Assembly: GCF_010119225.1 (NCBI RefSeq)
Contig: NZ_WNKF01000016.1
Location: 51,863-115,862, forward strand
Direction: 5' to 3'
From: Cyclobacterium roseum
GTDB lineage: Bacteria; Bacteroidota; Bacteroidia; Cytophagales; Cyclobacteriaceae
Length of the DNA: 64,000 nucleotides
How positions within the stretch are numbered: the first letter of the stretch is position 1; the number at the start of each line of letters is the position of its first letter. Below are positions 1-9,103 of the stretch, in pieces. The position numbers were made by a program, and so were the translations under genes. Below the pieces are notes generated by a model that worked only from the letters and a program-made list of their open reading frames with translations, was not told where the DNA came from and searched no databases.

Positions 1-152
1 AGGAAGGCCTTTGGCAGGGGGAACTACTTTTGGAAACCTACCAGCATCTACAAAGTAACCGAAAGGAGGGATATTGGCTGTTGGTAGGAACAGAAAAACG
101 CTTTGTGACCAGAGAATCTTTCCAGCCCATCGTCTTTGGAGCTGAGGAATAA
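1..152 (+). CDS. 3' end of an unidentified gene (partial)
   Basis: An open frame enters from the left edge and stops at TAA 150-152, leaving the last 49 codons. The fragment ends in a hydrophilic tail rich in Glu (ending GAEE) and contains the stretch GYWLLVGTEKRFVTRESF. I do not recognise the family. The codon choice is protein-like, and the stop lies 3 bp before the end of the convergent gene, which fits a real gene end. Function cannot be assigned from this piece. Confidence 0.5.
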   Translation, partial: EGLWQGELLLETYQHLQSNRKEGYWLLVGTEKRFVTRESFQPIVFGAEE

Positions 153-155
153 CGG

Positions 156-1343
156 TTACTTTAAAAATAATTGCTCAATAAAGACGGCCCTTGGTATGGA
201 GATGCTTTTTCCGGTGGGCGCAGGGATGCCGGTTTGGTCCTGAATCCTGAAAATTACGACATTGTCGGATTCCATATTCGCAACCAGAAGTAGCTCCCCC
301 TTCTCATCCACTTTAAAATTGCGCGGATGCTGACCGCCGGTAGGGACATGTCCTATTAGCTTTAGCAGTCCGGTTTCCTGGTCTACCTGGTAGATGGCCA
401 GGTTATCCTGACCCCGGTTACTGGCATATAGCCACTTGCCATCTACCGAGAGATGGATATCTGCAGCGGCATTGTAATCCGATTGAATCTCCGGCGAAAG
501 CATTTCGACGCGGTCCAATAATAAAAGGTCCCCGCTTTTTGGTTCAACCGTGTAAATCCCCACCGTGTTGCTCAGTTCCTCTACAGAGTACGCGTAGGGA
601 AGGTCTGGGTGGATGACAAAATGTCGCGGGCCGGAACCTGCTTTCACAGGAAAAATCTCTGGATCCTTTTTCACGCTGCCTTTTTTGGGATTCACTTCGT
701 ATTTCAATATCTGGTCAATGCCCAGGTCCGATGCGTATACCCATTTGCTGTCCAAGGAAGGAATCATGGAATGCATATGGGGTTTGGTTTGGTTTGGGTG
801 AATACTGCTTCCCTCATGCTGGACGACTGAAACAGCCTTGCTGATAGCACCGGAACTGGCCACCTTAAACGTAGATAAATTCCCTCCCTGGTAATGTGAA
901 ACAAATACTACCTTCCCAGTAGGGTCCACGCTGATATGGCAGGGGCTGGCTCCGGCAGAAGATACCTGATTAATCAGCGTAAGCCGTCCGGTGTTCTGAT
1001 CCACTGCATAGGAACTAATGGTCCCATTGGGATCGTCCGCGTCTTTTCCCTCCCGGTAGGCTGCGTACAAATATTTTTGCGAAGGGTGCAGAGCCAAAAA
1101 AGTCGGATTTTTTTTGTCATGAACAGTTTGTAGGATGGAGGCCGATAGGGTGGACCGGTCAAAATTTAGCACATAGATACCTTTACTTTCGTTTTGGCTG
1201 TAGGTACCTATGTATAGGATTTCGTTAGTGGATTGAGCCATGGTTTTTCGGGGAAAATGCAATAACGGAATAATGAGTAGAAGAAATAAAATGATTCTCC
1301 TTAAATTGAAATAAAGGGAAGGTGTACATAGGTGCCTGTTCAT
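156..1343 (-). CDS. secreted lactonase-family beta-propeller protein (6-phosphogluconolactonase-like)
   Basis: 395 residues. A hydrophobic segment at about residues 17-30 followed by a site near MAQ-S (about 37) suggests export. The mature part opens with YIGTYSQNESKGIYV, the typical first blade of the YbhE/3-carboxymuconate cyclase lactonase family (seven-bladed propeller). Family motifs recur: SPCHISVDPTG, GSGPRHFVIHP, AADIHLSVDGKWLYASNRG and GGQHPRNFKVDEKG. Known members hydrolyse sugar lactones such as 6-phosphogluconolactone. A signal peptide argues for an extracytoplasmic lactone substrate here (inference). It converges on the partial gene at the left edge and is followed upstream by a separately transcribed phosphatase gene. 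Start ATG 1343 gives the complete signal peptide. Confidence 0.85.
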   Translation of the reverse strand: MNRHLCTPSLYFNLRRIILFLLLIIPLLHFPRKTMAQSTNEILYIGTYSQNESKGIYVLNFDRSTLSASILQTVHDKKNPTFLALHPSQKYLYAAYREGKDADDPNGTISSYAVDQNTGRLTLINQVSSAGASPCHISVDPTGKVVFVSHYQGGNLSTFKVASSGAISKAVSVVQHEGSSIHPNQTKPHMHSMIPSLDSKWVYASDLGIDQILKYEVNPKKGSVKKDPEIFPVKAGSGPRHFVIHPDLPYAYSVEELSNTVGIYTVEPKSGDLLLLDRVEMLSPEIQSDYNAAADIHLSVDGKWLYASNRGQDNLAIYQVDQETGLLKLIGHVPTGGQHPRNFKVDEKGELLLVANMESDNVVIFRIQDQTGIPAPTGKSISIPRAVFIEQLFLK

Positions 1344-1401
1344 TCTTTGAATATAGCATAATTTCCGTTAAAAACAGAAACAGGCCAAGAGATGGCTACC
1401 C

Positions 1402-3243
1402 TTATCTGGCTGGATCCAGGCGGAGAGCCTTTAGTAGCTTACTGAAAATTTCCGTGTTTTCATACACGCCTCTGAATTCCTGCGAATGAGGTCCGTAAGC
1501 AAAAACAGGAACCATCAATCCCGTATGGTCTTCTGTGGAGAATTCCAGTTCCACGGTATTTGCGGCTACATTTCCCTGGGGGATGGTGACACCCCCCGTT
1601 TCATGATCCGCAGTGATTAGTACCAGGGTGTGGCCATCCCTGTCAGCAAACCGAAGTGCCTCCGCAACAGCCTGATCAAAGTCAATCCCTTCCTTAATAA
1701 CGGTGCCTACCTCGTTGGCGTGTCCGCCGGAATCAATGTACGCACTCTCGATCATTAAGAAAAAGGGTTGTTCTTTGGAATCAAGGAATTCGATTCCGGC
1801 TTTGGTGGCTCTTGCGAGAAAATCCTTCCGCCCCTGACTTATTTTTGGCAGGCCTTGATTGGATCCAAAATAACCTGTTTTATCCCCGGAATAAGAAGCC
1901 AATGCTTCTAAAGAGCCGCTTAGCAAAAAGCCAGCGTTTTCCAGATTTTTGAGTTCATGGGGGGTGCCAACCAGAAAGTCCGATTTCCCTCCGCCGATAA
2001 ACAGGGACAGCGGACTTTTTGCCAGGTCCTCAGCGATATTCCGGGTCAGATCCCGCTCGGGTTGATGGGCATAAAAGGCAGCCGGGGTGGCCCCTGTCAC
2101 ATGATCCGTAGTGATAATTCCCGAGTTAAATCCGTAGGGCGCCAGGTACTCCGGTAGATTTGTTGCCGGTCTGCCATCGGGTAGCATGCCAATGCTTCGG
2201 TTTTTCACCCTTTTGCCAGAGGCCAGGGCAGTACCCGCTGCAGCAGAGTCGGTCGTGAAATCGTCGGCCGACTGGGTTTTGATCAAGCCCAGGTTTTTTA
2301 AGTTTGTCAGTGTTAATTGATTATTGTTGGCATACATGGCCGCAGATATTTGGGCCAGCCCATTTCCGTCGCCAATTAGTAAAATGACATTTCTGACTTT
2401 TTGATCGGTGCCGTCTGATTCGTAGGTAGGCCGGTATACTTCCTGTGGCGTGGGATGGGTGTACCATCTGTTTTGAAGGCTGGACAGATAGCTTTTCGCC
2501 GCGGCAGGATGATCGGTATTGATATAATCGACGCCAAGTTCATGCAATGCTTTCCAGGCAGTTTTACTGTCCGGGGTGGCCCAAAACCGAAAGGGTTTTC
2601 CGTGTTTATGTGCCACATCTATGGCTTCCTTTAGTTGCTCAATATCCGAATCAATAAGGCGTCCTTTCCCGTTCCATTTCGAAAAATTTCGAAAGCTTAG
2701 GCTAAATAACTCTATTTTGTCCAAGGGAAGGTTTTCGGTTGCTTCTACGCTTTGGTAATCAAAGAATATCGGAAAGGGATACTGATGGTAATCCTCTTTT
2801 TCTGGCCGGTTGCCGGAAATTACAATCTTCACGAACGGGTTTTCCCGGTCCTCCCAAAGCTCCCCATAGGGCTCCAAATCTGTAAGAAGTTGATTTAGGG
2901 TAGCATAGGCTTCCGTTTTAAAATCCACCAAAAGAATAAAAGGATGCAGGTTGCCAAGCTGTAGCCGTTTGGCCCGGAGAATGGGCTCCAGGTAAAGGCT
3001 CGTTAAGGTATGTCCTTGTCGGATGCTCTCTTTTTCATGGGCCACAAATAGGGTGTCACGTTGCAGGATCACATCTGCTTCTATGGAAGCGGCCCCATTG
3101 GCATATGCCTCCCAAAAAGGGACTTGTTGCAAGTAATCGTTATGGCTGTGAATGTTGATTTCCTGGGCACTCAAAGGGGCCGGGAAGCCAGCCATTAGGC
3201 AACAAACAATCGTTAATAAAGACGCAATGGTCGATAATTTCAT
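1402..3243 (-). CDS. PI-PLC/GDPD-like domain fused to alkaline phosphatase
   Basis: 613 residues with a signal peptide (residues 1-26, ending LSAQ). Residues 28-255 resemble the PI-PLC-like/glycerophosphodiester phosphodiesterase TIM barrel: INIHSHNDY with the catalytic-type His, EADV and FVAHE, then LLVDFKTE and a late YINTDHP. Residues 283-613 are an alkaline phosphatase: metal-binding GDGNG at 291-295, nucleophile Ser333 in TTDSAAAGTAL, TTDHVTGATPAAF at 378-390, and ADHETGG near 550. The likely role is periplasmic phosphate release in two steps, phosphodiester to monoester to phosphate, in one chain (inference). The phosphatase family is certain. The activity of the N-terminal domain is less so. 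Confidence 0.88.
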   Translation of the reverse strand: MKLSTIASLLTIVCCLMAGFPAPLSAQEINIHSHNDYLQQVPFWEAYANGAASIEADVILQRDTLFVAHEKESIRQGHTLTSLYLEPILRAKRLQLGNLHPFILLVDFKTEAYATLNQLLTDLEPYGELWEDRENPFVKIVISGNRPEKEDYHQYPFPIFFDYQSVEATENLPLDKIELFSLSFRNFSKWNGKGRLIDSDIEQLKEAIDVAHKHGKPFRFWATPDSKTAWKALHELGVDYINTDHPAAAKSYLSSLQNRWYTHPTPQEVYRPTYESDGTDQKVRNVILLIGDGNGLAQISAAMYANNNQLTLTNLKNLGLIKTQSADDFTTDSAAAGTALASGKRVKNRSIGMLPDGRPATNLPEYLAPYGFNSGIITTDHVTGATPAAFYAHQPERDLTRNIAEDLAKSPLSLFIGGGKSDFLVGTPHELKNLENAGFLLSGSLEALASYSGDKTGYFGSNQGLPKISQGRKDFLARATKAGIEFLDSKEQPFFLMIESAYIDSGGHANEVGTVIKEGIDFDQAVAEALRFADRDGHTLVLITADHETGGVTIPQGNVAANTVELEFSTEDHTGLMVPVFAYGPHSQEFRGVYENTEIFSKLLKALRLDPAR

Positions 3244-3498
3244 ACATTTTTTAATTTCTCCAAAAATAGCGCAAACGGGCGACTTCCTTCGTTTCGATTG
3301 GTTAAATTAGGGTTAATTTTGAAGGTAATTACCATGTTTTTTGACAAAACCGCCGGTTATCGGACTCAATATTGGATTATGGAAGAGAAAATTGGAAAAA
3401 TCAGAACTTTGGTATAAATGTTGTTGTAACCTAAGTATAGAATATCTTCTGAAATGAAGATTTGTTTTTCATAATTTAAACCATTAATACCAGATAGT

Positions 3499-3777
3499 AT
3501 GAATTCAACAAAAGTTATTTTAAGCGCATTGGCAGGAGTAGCAGTAGGAGTACAAATAGGTCTGTTGATTGCTCCGGAGAAGGGCGAAGATACTCGCAAA
3601 AAGTTAACCAAGAAAGGGGAAGCGTACTTGAAGGACATCAATGGTCAAATCGATGGCCTTCTCAAGGGTATGAATGAGAAAATGGACAAAATGAATAAGA
3701 ACATTGCTACGGTAGCTGAAGAAACCAAAGCCAGGGGAAAAGAACTTCTTGCTGAGGCCAAAGAAAAGTCGAAATAA
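3499..3777 (+). CDS. YtxH domain-containing protein
   Basis: 92 residues. A hydrophobic N-terminus (about residues 6-26, ILSALAGVAVGVQIGLLIAP) is followed by the GEDTRKK motif and a long charged, Lys-rich amphipathic helix likely to form a coiled coil. This is the standard layout of YtxH proteins, small membrane-anchored stress-associated proteins of unknown molecular function. It is monocistronic: a strong hairpin terminator follows 19 bp after the stop. Start ATG 3499 is the only one preceding the hydrophobic segment. Confidence 0.85.
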   Translation: MNSTKVILSALAGVAVGVQIGLLIAPEKGEDTRKKLTKKGEAYLKDINGQIDGLLKGMNEKMDKMNKNIATVAEETKARGKELLAEAKEKSK

Positions 3778-3795
3778 GACAATCTTTACTGTTTG

Positions 3796-3823
3796 GGCCA
3801 ATGATTTTTCATTGGCCTTTTTT
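3796..3823 (+). terminator. Rho-independent terminator after the ytxH-like gene
   Basis: A perfect 9-bp stem (GGCCAATGA 3796-3804 with TCATTGGCC 3809-3817), a TTTT loop and a run of six T after the stem. It separates the YtxH gene from the downstream SDR. Confidence 0.9.
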
Positions 3824-3846
3824 ATTTTAATCCACAAGTAGCAATT

Positions 3847-4569
3847 ATGTCATTAAAAAATACAACTGCCATCGTAACCGGTGGCAATACGGGAATTGGC
3901 TTCGGTATAGCAGAAGCCCTGGCAGCTGAAGGGGTGAATGTAGCCATCAGTAGTCGTAGTCTTCAGCGAGCAGAAGAAGCAGCCGAAAAAATCCGCAAAA
4001 ATGCCCAAACCAAAGGAGAGGTTCTTCCATTGGAAATGGATGTTCGGGACTTTGACGCACAAAAGAAAGGCGTGCAGGATGTACTCAGAAAATGGGGTAA
4101 GTTAGATTACTTTGTTGCCAATGCAGGTGTGGGGCACTTTGCATCGATTCAGGAGATGACTCCCGAAAAGTGGCACGAAACCGTTGATACGAATCTGACG
4201 GGCGTATTTTATGGGATAAAAGCATCCGTGGATGCTTTAAAATCCACCAGAGGCTTTTTCCTCACCATATCCAGCCTGGCTGGTACCAACTTCTTTGCAG
4301 GCGGATCGGCTTATAATGCTAGCAAGTTTGGCTTGACTGGTTTCTCTCAGGCGATCATGTTAGATCTGAGGCAGGAAGGGGTGCGGGTAAGTACCATCAT
4401 GCCCGGGTCAGTGGCCACGGGGTTTAACGATCACGAAGTAAACGAAAAGGATGCCTGGAAAATCCAGAAAGAAGATATCGGCGAAATGGTCGTCGGACTA
4501 TTCAACCTGGATCCTCGAACGCTCCCCAGTAAAATAGAGGTAAGACCCAGCATGCCTCCCAAAAAATAG
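3847..4569 (+). CDS. short-chain dehydrogenase/reductase
   Basis: 240 residues, a classical-length SDR with a Rossmann fold. The nucleotide-binding motif TGGNTGIG sits near residue 11, ANAG near 93, catalytic Ser in ISSLAG and the YxxxK pair in YNASK. The PGSV motif follows the active site as usual. Substrate unknown. The gene is flanked by terminators on both sides (3796-3823 and 4601-4633), so it is probably a single-gene transcript. ATG 3847 lies at the correct distance from the first beta strand. Confidence 0.9.
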   Translation: MSLKNTTAIVTGGNTGIGFGIAEALAAEGVNVAISSRSLQRAEEAAEKIRKNAQTKGEVLPLEMDVRDFDAQKKGVQDVLRKWGKLDYFVANAGVGHFASIQEMTPEKWHETVDTNLTGVFYGIKASVDALKSTRGFFLTISSLAGTNFFAGGSAYNASKFGLTGFSQAIMLDLRQEGVRVSTIMPGSVATGFNDHEVNEKDAWKIQKEDIGEMVVGLFNLDPRTLPSKIEVRPSMPPKK

Positions 4570-4600
4570 GGTTTCCTACACCGCAACAGGTCGTTTATTT

Positions 4601-4633
4601 ACCGGTAGACTTTTTTAGCTACCGGTTTTTTTT
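4601..4633 (+). terminator. Rho-independent terminator after the SDR
   Basis: Stem ACCGGTAG (4601-4608) with CTACCGGT (4619-4626), a 10-nt loop and an eight-T tract ending at 4633. Confidence 0.88.
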
Positions 4634-5043
4634 GCTTAAAAAATCCAGCAGTACCATTCCGCAAAAAGCATAGGCGGCATCGAATGCAAAAAAGGGTCAG
4701 CATCAACTGCGTTATTCACCTTGTTTTTGAGCCAGCCTCTTTTCTTTTTGTTTGGTTTTTTGAGTACGTTCATCAGCAAGGTGCTTCCGTTCATGAAAAT
4801 CTGCAGCTACCCGTAGGATAAAGGGAGTACCTGCTAATTAAATCACTTTTAAGGTTTTAACCTGTTCATAGGTCGTCAGAGACGGTGTCCTGGATGCAGG
4901 GATGCAGGGAATTTTGCGGTTCGTGGAATAGTCATGAGCACTTTTTTAATTTTTTTGTTAAATTGACCCATTAACCAGTAATTAATCTTAATAATAATCC
5001 AGAAACCAATCAATAATTTTGTAAACGCATTCCAACATCATTT
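4634..5043. other. gene-free spacer
   Basis: No convincing coding frame on either strand. The last 120 bases are AT-rich and hold the probable promoter of the next gene. The box TAATTTTG at 5014-5021 matches the Bacteroidota -7 consensus TAnnTTTG, but no clear TTG box lies 19-21 bp upstream of it. Confidence 0.5.
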
Positions 5044-6075
5044 ATGGACTCAGCACTAAACAGAAGAAATTTTATGGAAAAGGCAGCACTGGCAGGCCTG
5101 GGCATAAGCCTGGCACCTGGTTTTACGTTTGCTCGCCCCAGAAACGAAAAGCGAGTAGGCATTATCGGCCTGGACACCTCCCATAGCATCGCCTTTACCA
5201 AGGCCTTTAATGCCACGGATGCGGCAGCAGACCTGGGAGGCTATAAAGTGGTGGCCGCCTATCCCCATGGCAGCAAAGATATACCCTCCTCGGTAGAACG
5301 AATTCCGGGATATACGGAGGAAATTCAAACCTTGGGCGTGGAAATCGTCGAATCCATTTCCTCTCTTCTGGACAAAGTGGATGTGGTGCTTTTGGAGACC
5401 AATGACGGCAGGCTTCACCTGGAGCAGGCCCTGGAAGTCTTTAAATCCGGAAAAACCGTTTTTATAGACAAACCCATTTCGGCATCCCTGGTGGATGCCA
5501 TTGCCATTTTTGAAGCGGCAAAAAAATATAAGGTGCCGGTGTTTTCCAGCAGCTCGCTGCGGTATATGGAAAACGCCGTTGCCGTCAGAAATGGAAAAAT
5601 AGGAAAGGTAATGGGAGCCGATGCCTTTAGCCCGGCAAAACTGGAACCTACCCATCCCGATTTATTTTGGTATGGTATACACGGAGTAGAAACGCTCTAT
5701 ACGCTTATGGGGACCGGTTGCGAAACCGTTCAGCGGACGTTTACGCCCGGCGCAGATGTAGTGGTGGGCACCTGGGACGGAGGCCGAATTGGCACCTTCA
5801 GGGGCACCCGTTCCGGAAAAAGCGGTTACGGAGGAAGGGCCTTTGGTGAAGACGGTATTATGGATATGGGCTCCTATGGAGGCTACCGCCCACTTTTGGT
5901 GGAAATAGCGACGTTTTTTGATTCCGGGAAGGCACCGGTATCCGAGGAAGAAACGATTGAAATCTTTGCCTTTATGCAAGCTGCCGACGAAAGCAAGAAA
6001 ATCAACGGACAGGCCGTGTCCCTGCAGGCCGTTTTGGACAAAGGCAGAAGAGAAGCCGCTCAAATCAGCATTTAA
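5044..6075 (+). CDS. Tat-signal Gfo/Idh/MocA family oxidoreductase
   Basis: 343 residues. The N-terminus carries a twin-arginine signal (RRNFMEKAALAGLG, Arg7-Arg8), implying folded export to the periplasm. Residues 38-160 form the NAD(P)-binding fold; the dinucleotide loop is the divergent GLDTSHS rather than GxGxxG. The conserved DKPI (variant of EKP) follows, then the C-terminal dehydrogenase half (FWYGIHGVETLYTLMG). Family members oxidise or reduce sugars, inositols or glycosides using tightly bound NAD(P). It is 73 bp upstream of a second Gfo/Idh/MocA gene and near an SSS transporter, so a carbohydrate role is likely. The exact substrate is unknown. Confidence 0.88.
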   Translation: MDSALNRRNFMEKAALAGLGISLAPGFTFARPRNEKRVGIIGLDTSHSIAFTKAFNATDAAADLGGYKVVAAYPHGSKDIPSSVERIPGYTEEIQTLGVEIVESISSLLDKVDVVLLETNDGRLHLEQALEVFKSGKTVFIDKPISASLVDAIAIFEAAKKYKVPVFSSSSLRYMENAVAVRNGKIGKVMGADAFSPAKLEPTHPDLFWYGIHGVETLYTLMGTGCETVQRTFTPGADVVVGTWDGGRIGTFRGTRSGKSGYGGRAFGEDGIMDMGSYGGYRPLLVEIATFFDSGKAPVSEEETIEIFAFMQAADESKKINGQAVSLQAVLDKGRREAAQISI

Positions 6076-6091
6076 TTTTATACCCAAAGAT

Positions 6092-6120
6092 TCTCCCGAT
6101 TTAGTATCGGGACAGGCTAT
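6092..6120 (+). repeat. REP-like palindrome, copy 1
   Basis: Seven-bp stem TCCCGAT (6094-6100) / ATCGGGA (6106-6112) followed by the tail CAGGCTAT. The same palindrome-plus-CAGGC tail recurs at 11794, 14861, 17613 (inverted), 17918 and 17965 (inverted). Here it lies between the two oxidoreductase genes and could act as an intercistronic hairpin. Confidence 0.75.
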
Positions 6121-6126
6121 GGGACC

Positions 6127-6148
6127 ATAAAGAAACTATTATAAACAC
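6127..6148 (+). promoter_or_regulatory. shared leader directly upstream of the start codon, copy A
   Basis: The bases immediately before ATG 6149 end in ATTATAAACAC, the same sequence that precedes ATG 11965 and ATG 14918. There is no GGAGG-type ribosome site; the A-rich leader probably serves as the translation start context, as is usual in Bacteroidota (inference). Confidence 0.5.
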
Positions 6149-7492
6149 ATGAAAAATAGCAGAAGAACGTTTGTAAAGAAAGCAGTAGCAGGAGCAACCC
6201 TGGCATCGGTAGGAGGCATGCTGCCCGGTATGTCCGCCAAAAGTTATGGTAAAATTATGGGAGCCAATGACCGCATCCTGGCAGCCAGCATGGGCGTGGT
6301 GAGCAGAGGTCATGCGGTTGGAACCAATTTTGCCAGCCAGGAGCAATGTGAGGTTATCTACAGCTGTGATGTGGATAGCCGCGCCGCGGAAAAGTTTGCA
6401 GGTTCGGTGAATGAAATACAGGGGAGAGCACCCAAAATCGAAAAGGATGTTCGCAAAGTACTGGAAGACAAAGAGGTGGACGTACTGATCGTCACCGCTC
6501 CAGATCACTGGCATGCTCCGGCTGCCCTGATGGCCCTGAAGGCCGGAAAGCACGTGTACCTGGAAAAACCCTGTAGCCACAATCCACACGAGGGCGAACT
6601 CCTGATGGATGCCCAAAAGAAATACAACAAGGTAATCCAAGTCGGCAACCAACGACGCTCCTGGCCCAACGTGATGAAAGGAATCGAGGAGTTGCATAAC
6701 GGCGTGATCGGCAGGGCCTACATGGCCAAAACCTGGTATGCCAATAACAGGGGACCCATAGGGGTAGGAAAGCAGGTTCCGGTACCAGAATGGCTGGACT
6801 ATGAACTCTGGCAGGGACCCGCGCCCCGGGAGACTTACCGGGATAATATTCTGCATTACAACTGGCATTGGTTCTGGAACTGGGGTACCGGGGAAGCCCT
6901 TAACAACGGCACCCACATGGTGGACCTGGCCCGATGGGGACTTCAGGTGGATTATCCAAGCCGCGTAAATTCCTCCGGTGGGAGGTATCGTTATGATGAC
7001 GATTGGGAGACGCCCGATACCCAAATCATCAACCTGGAATTTGATAACAATTCCTTGATCACCTGGGAAGGGAGAAGTTGTAATGGAAAGCACATCGAAA
7101 GCGGAAGTGTGGGTACCTTATTTTACGGAGAAGAAGGAAGCCTCTTGATCGAAGGGGGCAACTCCTACAAAATTTTCAATCTGAAAAATGAATTGGTGAA
7201 GGATGTCAAAAACGATCAGGTGATTGATCCAACCAACCGTACCAACCCGGCGCAGGCATTGGATGCGATGCACATCCAAAACTTTTTTGACGGCATCCAT
7301 AAGGGTACGGAAGTCCGGTCGGAGATCGTTGGCGCACACAAAAGTACCCTGCTGGTTCAACTGGGAAATATTGCCCAGCGGGTGGGAAGGACCCTGGATA
7401 TCGATCCGAAAACCGGAATGATTCAATACGATCCCACCGCTATGGAACTCTGGAAAAGGGAATACGAGCCTGGCTGGGAACCAAGTGTCTAA
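6149..7492 (+). CDS. Tat-signal Gfo/Idh/MocA family oxidoreductase
   Basis: 447 residues, the long form with an exported N-terminus: SRRTFVKKAVAGATLASVGG carries the twin Arg at 5-6. The Rossmann half contains the DVLIVTAPDHWH stretch and the hallmark EKPCSHNP. The C-terminal half has WHWFWNWGTGEALNNGTHMVDLARW, typical of the family's secreted oxidoreductases found with glycoside hydrolases. It probably acts on a sugar or sugar derivative in the periplasm. It follows another family member by 73 bp and is closed by a terminator at 7512, so the two form a transcription unit. Confidence 0.9.
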   Translation: MKNSRRTFVKKAVAGATLASVGGMLPGMSAKSYGKIMGANDRILAASMGVVSRGHAVGTNFASQEQCEVIYSCDVDSRAAEKFAGSVNEIQGRAPKIEKDVRKVLEDKEVDVLIVTAPDHWHAPAALMALKAGKHVYLEKPCSHNPHEGELLMDAQKKYNKVIQVGNQRRSWPNVMKGIEELHNGVIGRAYMAKTWYANNRGPIGVGKQVPVPEWLDYELWQGPAPRETYRDNILHYNWHWFWNWGTGEALNNGTHMVDLARWGLQVDYPSRVNSSGGRYRYDDDWETPDTQIINLEFDNNSLITWEGRSCNGKHIESGSVGTLFYGEEGSLLIEGGNSYKIFNLKNELVKDVKNDQVIDPTNRTNPAQALDAMHIQNFFDGIHKGTEVRSEIVGAHKSTLLVQLGNIAQRVGRTLDIDPKTGMIQYDPTAMELWKREYEPGWEPSV

Positions 7493-7511
7493 GTTTTCTT
7501 ACATCTCAAAG

Positions 7512-7540
7512 AGGCCAAACAAATCTGGTTTGGCCTTTTT
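7512..7540 (+). terminator. Rho-independent terminator
   Basis: Nine-bp stem AGGCCAAAC (7512-7520) / GTTTGGCCT (7528-7536) with a T-rich tail. It ends the oxidoreductase unit and separates it from the transporter gene 26 bp downstream. Confidence 0.88.
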
Positions 7541-7565
7541 TCTTTCACCACCTTAATCGTCTGTT

Positions 7566-9032
7566 ATGGAGTTGAGTACCCTTGACCTGATTGTGATTGG
7601 TCTGTTTTTTTTATTGATGTTATTGATTGGCATCTGGTCGTATTTCAGAAATACGGACTCGGAAGATTATTTTGTGGCTGGTGGTAAGCTGCCCTGGTGG
7701 CTATCGGGAATCAGTCACCACGTTTCCGGATATAGCGGGGCGGTTTTCGTAGCCTATGCCGGGCTGGCGTATACGCATGGGTTTTCAGTATACATCTGGT
7801 GGGCACTTACGATCGGCTTGACCGTGATGATTTCGGCCAAGGTATTTCCGGTCTTCTGGGTCCGGTTGAGAAAGCGGTTTAAAATCCAATCACCTTTGGA
7901 GTTTTTGGAAACCCGTTACAACCTGGCCACCCAGCAGTTGATGGCATGGAGTGGGGTGATTCTGAAATTATTTGATATCGGTGCCAAATGGGCAGCGATA
8001 GCCATTCTGCTAAATGTCTTTACCGGCATTTCCCTGACCTGGGGAATTCTCATTTCGGGAGGTATTTCCCTTTTATACATCACCTTTGGAGGGCTGTGGG
8101 CGGTAATTATTACCGATTTTGCCCAATTTGTCGTACAAATAATCGCCGGACTGGTCATGTTTGTGGTGGTCCTTCAGAAATTAGGTGGAGTAGATGCTGT
8201 ATTTACCGTATGGGAGCAATTGCCCGAGGGGAATAGCCAGGCCTTTAACGATCCCTATACGGTTGGATTTGCTCTGGCTTTTTTGTTTATCAACTTCCTT
8301 TCCTACAACGGGGGACAATGGAACCTGGCCACGCGCTATATTTCCTCACCTACCGAGCAACAGGCATCGAAAGCCGCCTGGCTCTCTGGAGCCCTGTACC
8401 TGGTTTGGCCCCTAATCCTGTTTTTTCCCATGTGGGCCGCACCGGTGCTCCTGCCCAATATGGAAGATCCCACCCAGTCCTATGGTATCCTTACCATGGA
8501 ACTCCTTCCCATAGGATTGATAGGCCTGGTGATCGCTTCCTTATTTGCCAACACCATGTCCATGACCTCCTCCGATATCAATACGATCTCGGCAGTCATT
8601 TCCCGGGACATTTTACCGGCGGTCAATAAAAAATTCAGAAAGGAAGCTACCTCCCTGACCACTGCAAGGATTACCACTTTCCTGTTTACCCTGGGGACCA
8701 TCGTGATTGCCTTGCAGTTTGAGCGGTTTGGTGGCGTATTGGGACTGATTATCAGTTGGTTTGGCGCATTGGTGGGAACCATTGCCATTCCCATGCTTTT
8801 TGGTTTGATTCCCTGGTTCAAATCCTGTGGACCCAAAGCAGCTATTGGATCCATTCTGGTGGGGCTGCTGGCCTTTGTGATCACCAAAAATGTGGAATTA
8901 AATAGCCTGGCCCTGGAAGTTAGTTTGCCCGTATTGAGCTCGGCGGTGACCTATATTTTTGTTGGATTTCTGCAAAGAGACACGGTTCCTGACAAAGTAA
9001 AGCAAATGCTGGAAGACATCGCCCAGGAGTAA
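7566..9032 (+). CDS. sodium:solute symporter (SSS/SLC5 family)
   Basis: 488 residues with about 13-14 hydrophobic segments. The N-terminus has the SSS hallmark DYFVAGGKLPWWLSGISHHVSGYSGAVFV. Further conserved parts are PLEFLETRYN, GGLWAVIITDFAQFVV and SMTSSDINTISAVISRDI, which includes the sodium-site serine region. It couples Na+ to uptake of a sugar or similar solute across the inner membrane. Neighbouring oxidoreductases and the downstream dehydrogenase/isomerase/lactonase genes make a carbohydrate substrate likely. A long hairpin follows the stop. Confidence 0.92.
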   Translation: MELSTLDLIVIGLFFLLMLLIGIWSYFRNTDSEDYFVAGGKLPWWLSGISHHVSGYSGAVFVAYAGLAYTHGFSVYIWWALTIGLTVMISAKVFPVFWVRLRKRFKIQSPLEFLETRYNLATQQLMAWSGVILKLFDIGAKWAAIAILLNVFTGISLTWGILISGGISLLYITFGGLWAVIITDFAQFVVQIIAGLVMFVVVLQKLGGVDAVFTVWEQLPEGNSQAFNDPYTVGFALAFLFINFLSYNGGQWNLATRYISSPTEQQASKAAWLSGALYLVWPLILFFPMWAAPVLLPNMEDPTQSYGILTMELLPIGLIGLVIASLFANTMSMTSSDINTISAVISRDILPAVNKKFRKEATSLTTARITTFLFTLGTIVIALQFERFGGVLGLIISWFGALVGTIAIPMLFGLIPWFKSCGPKAAIGSILVGLLAFVITKNVELNSLALEVSLPVLSSAVTYIFVGFLQRDTVPDKVKQMLEDIAQE

Positions 9033-9044
9033 GTCATTCAAACT

Positions 9045-9083
9045 CCTCCCAGCTCCCTACTAAAACAGGAGGGAGCTGGGAGG
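9045..9083. terminator. bidirectional terminator between convergent genes
   Basis: A perfect 14-bp stem (CCTCCCAGCTCCCT 9045-9058 with its complement 9070-9083) and an 11-nt loop. It lies between the end of the symporter gene (9032) and the end of the convergent flavoprotein gene (9104). No strong T tract on the plus side. Confidence 0.8.
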
Positions 9084-9103
9084 TAAAACGGGATACAATT
9101 CCC

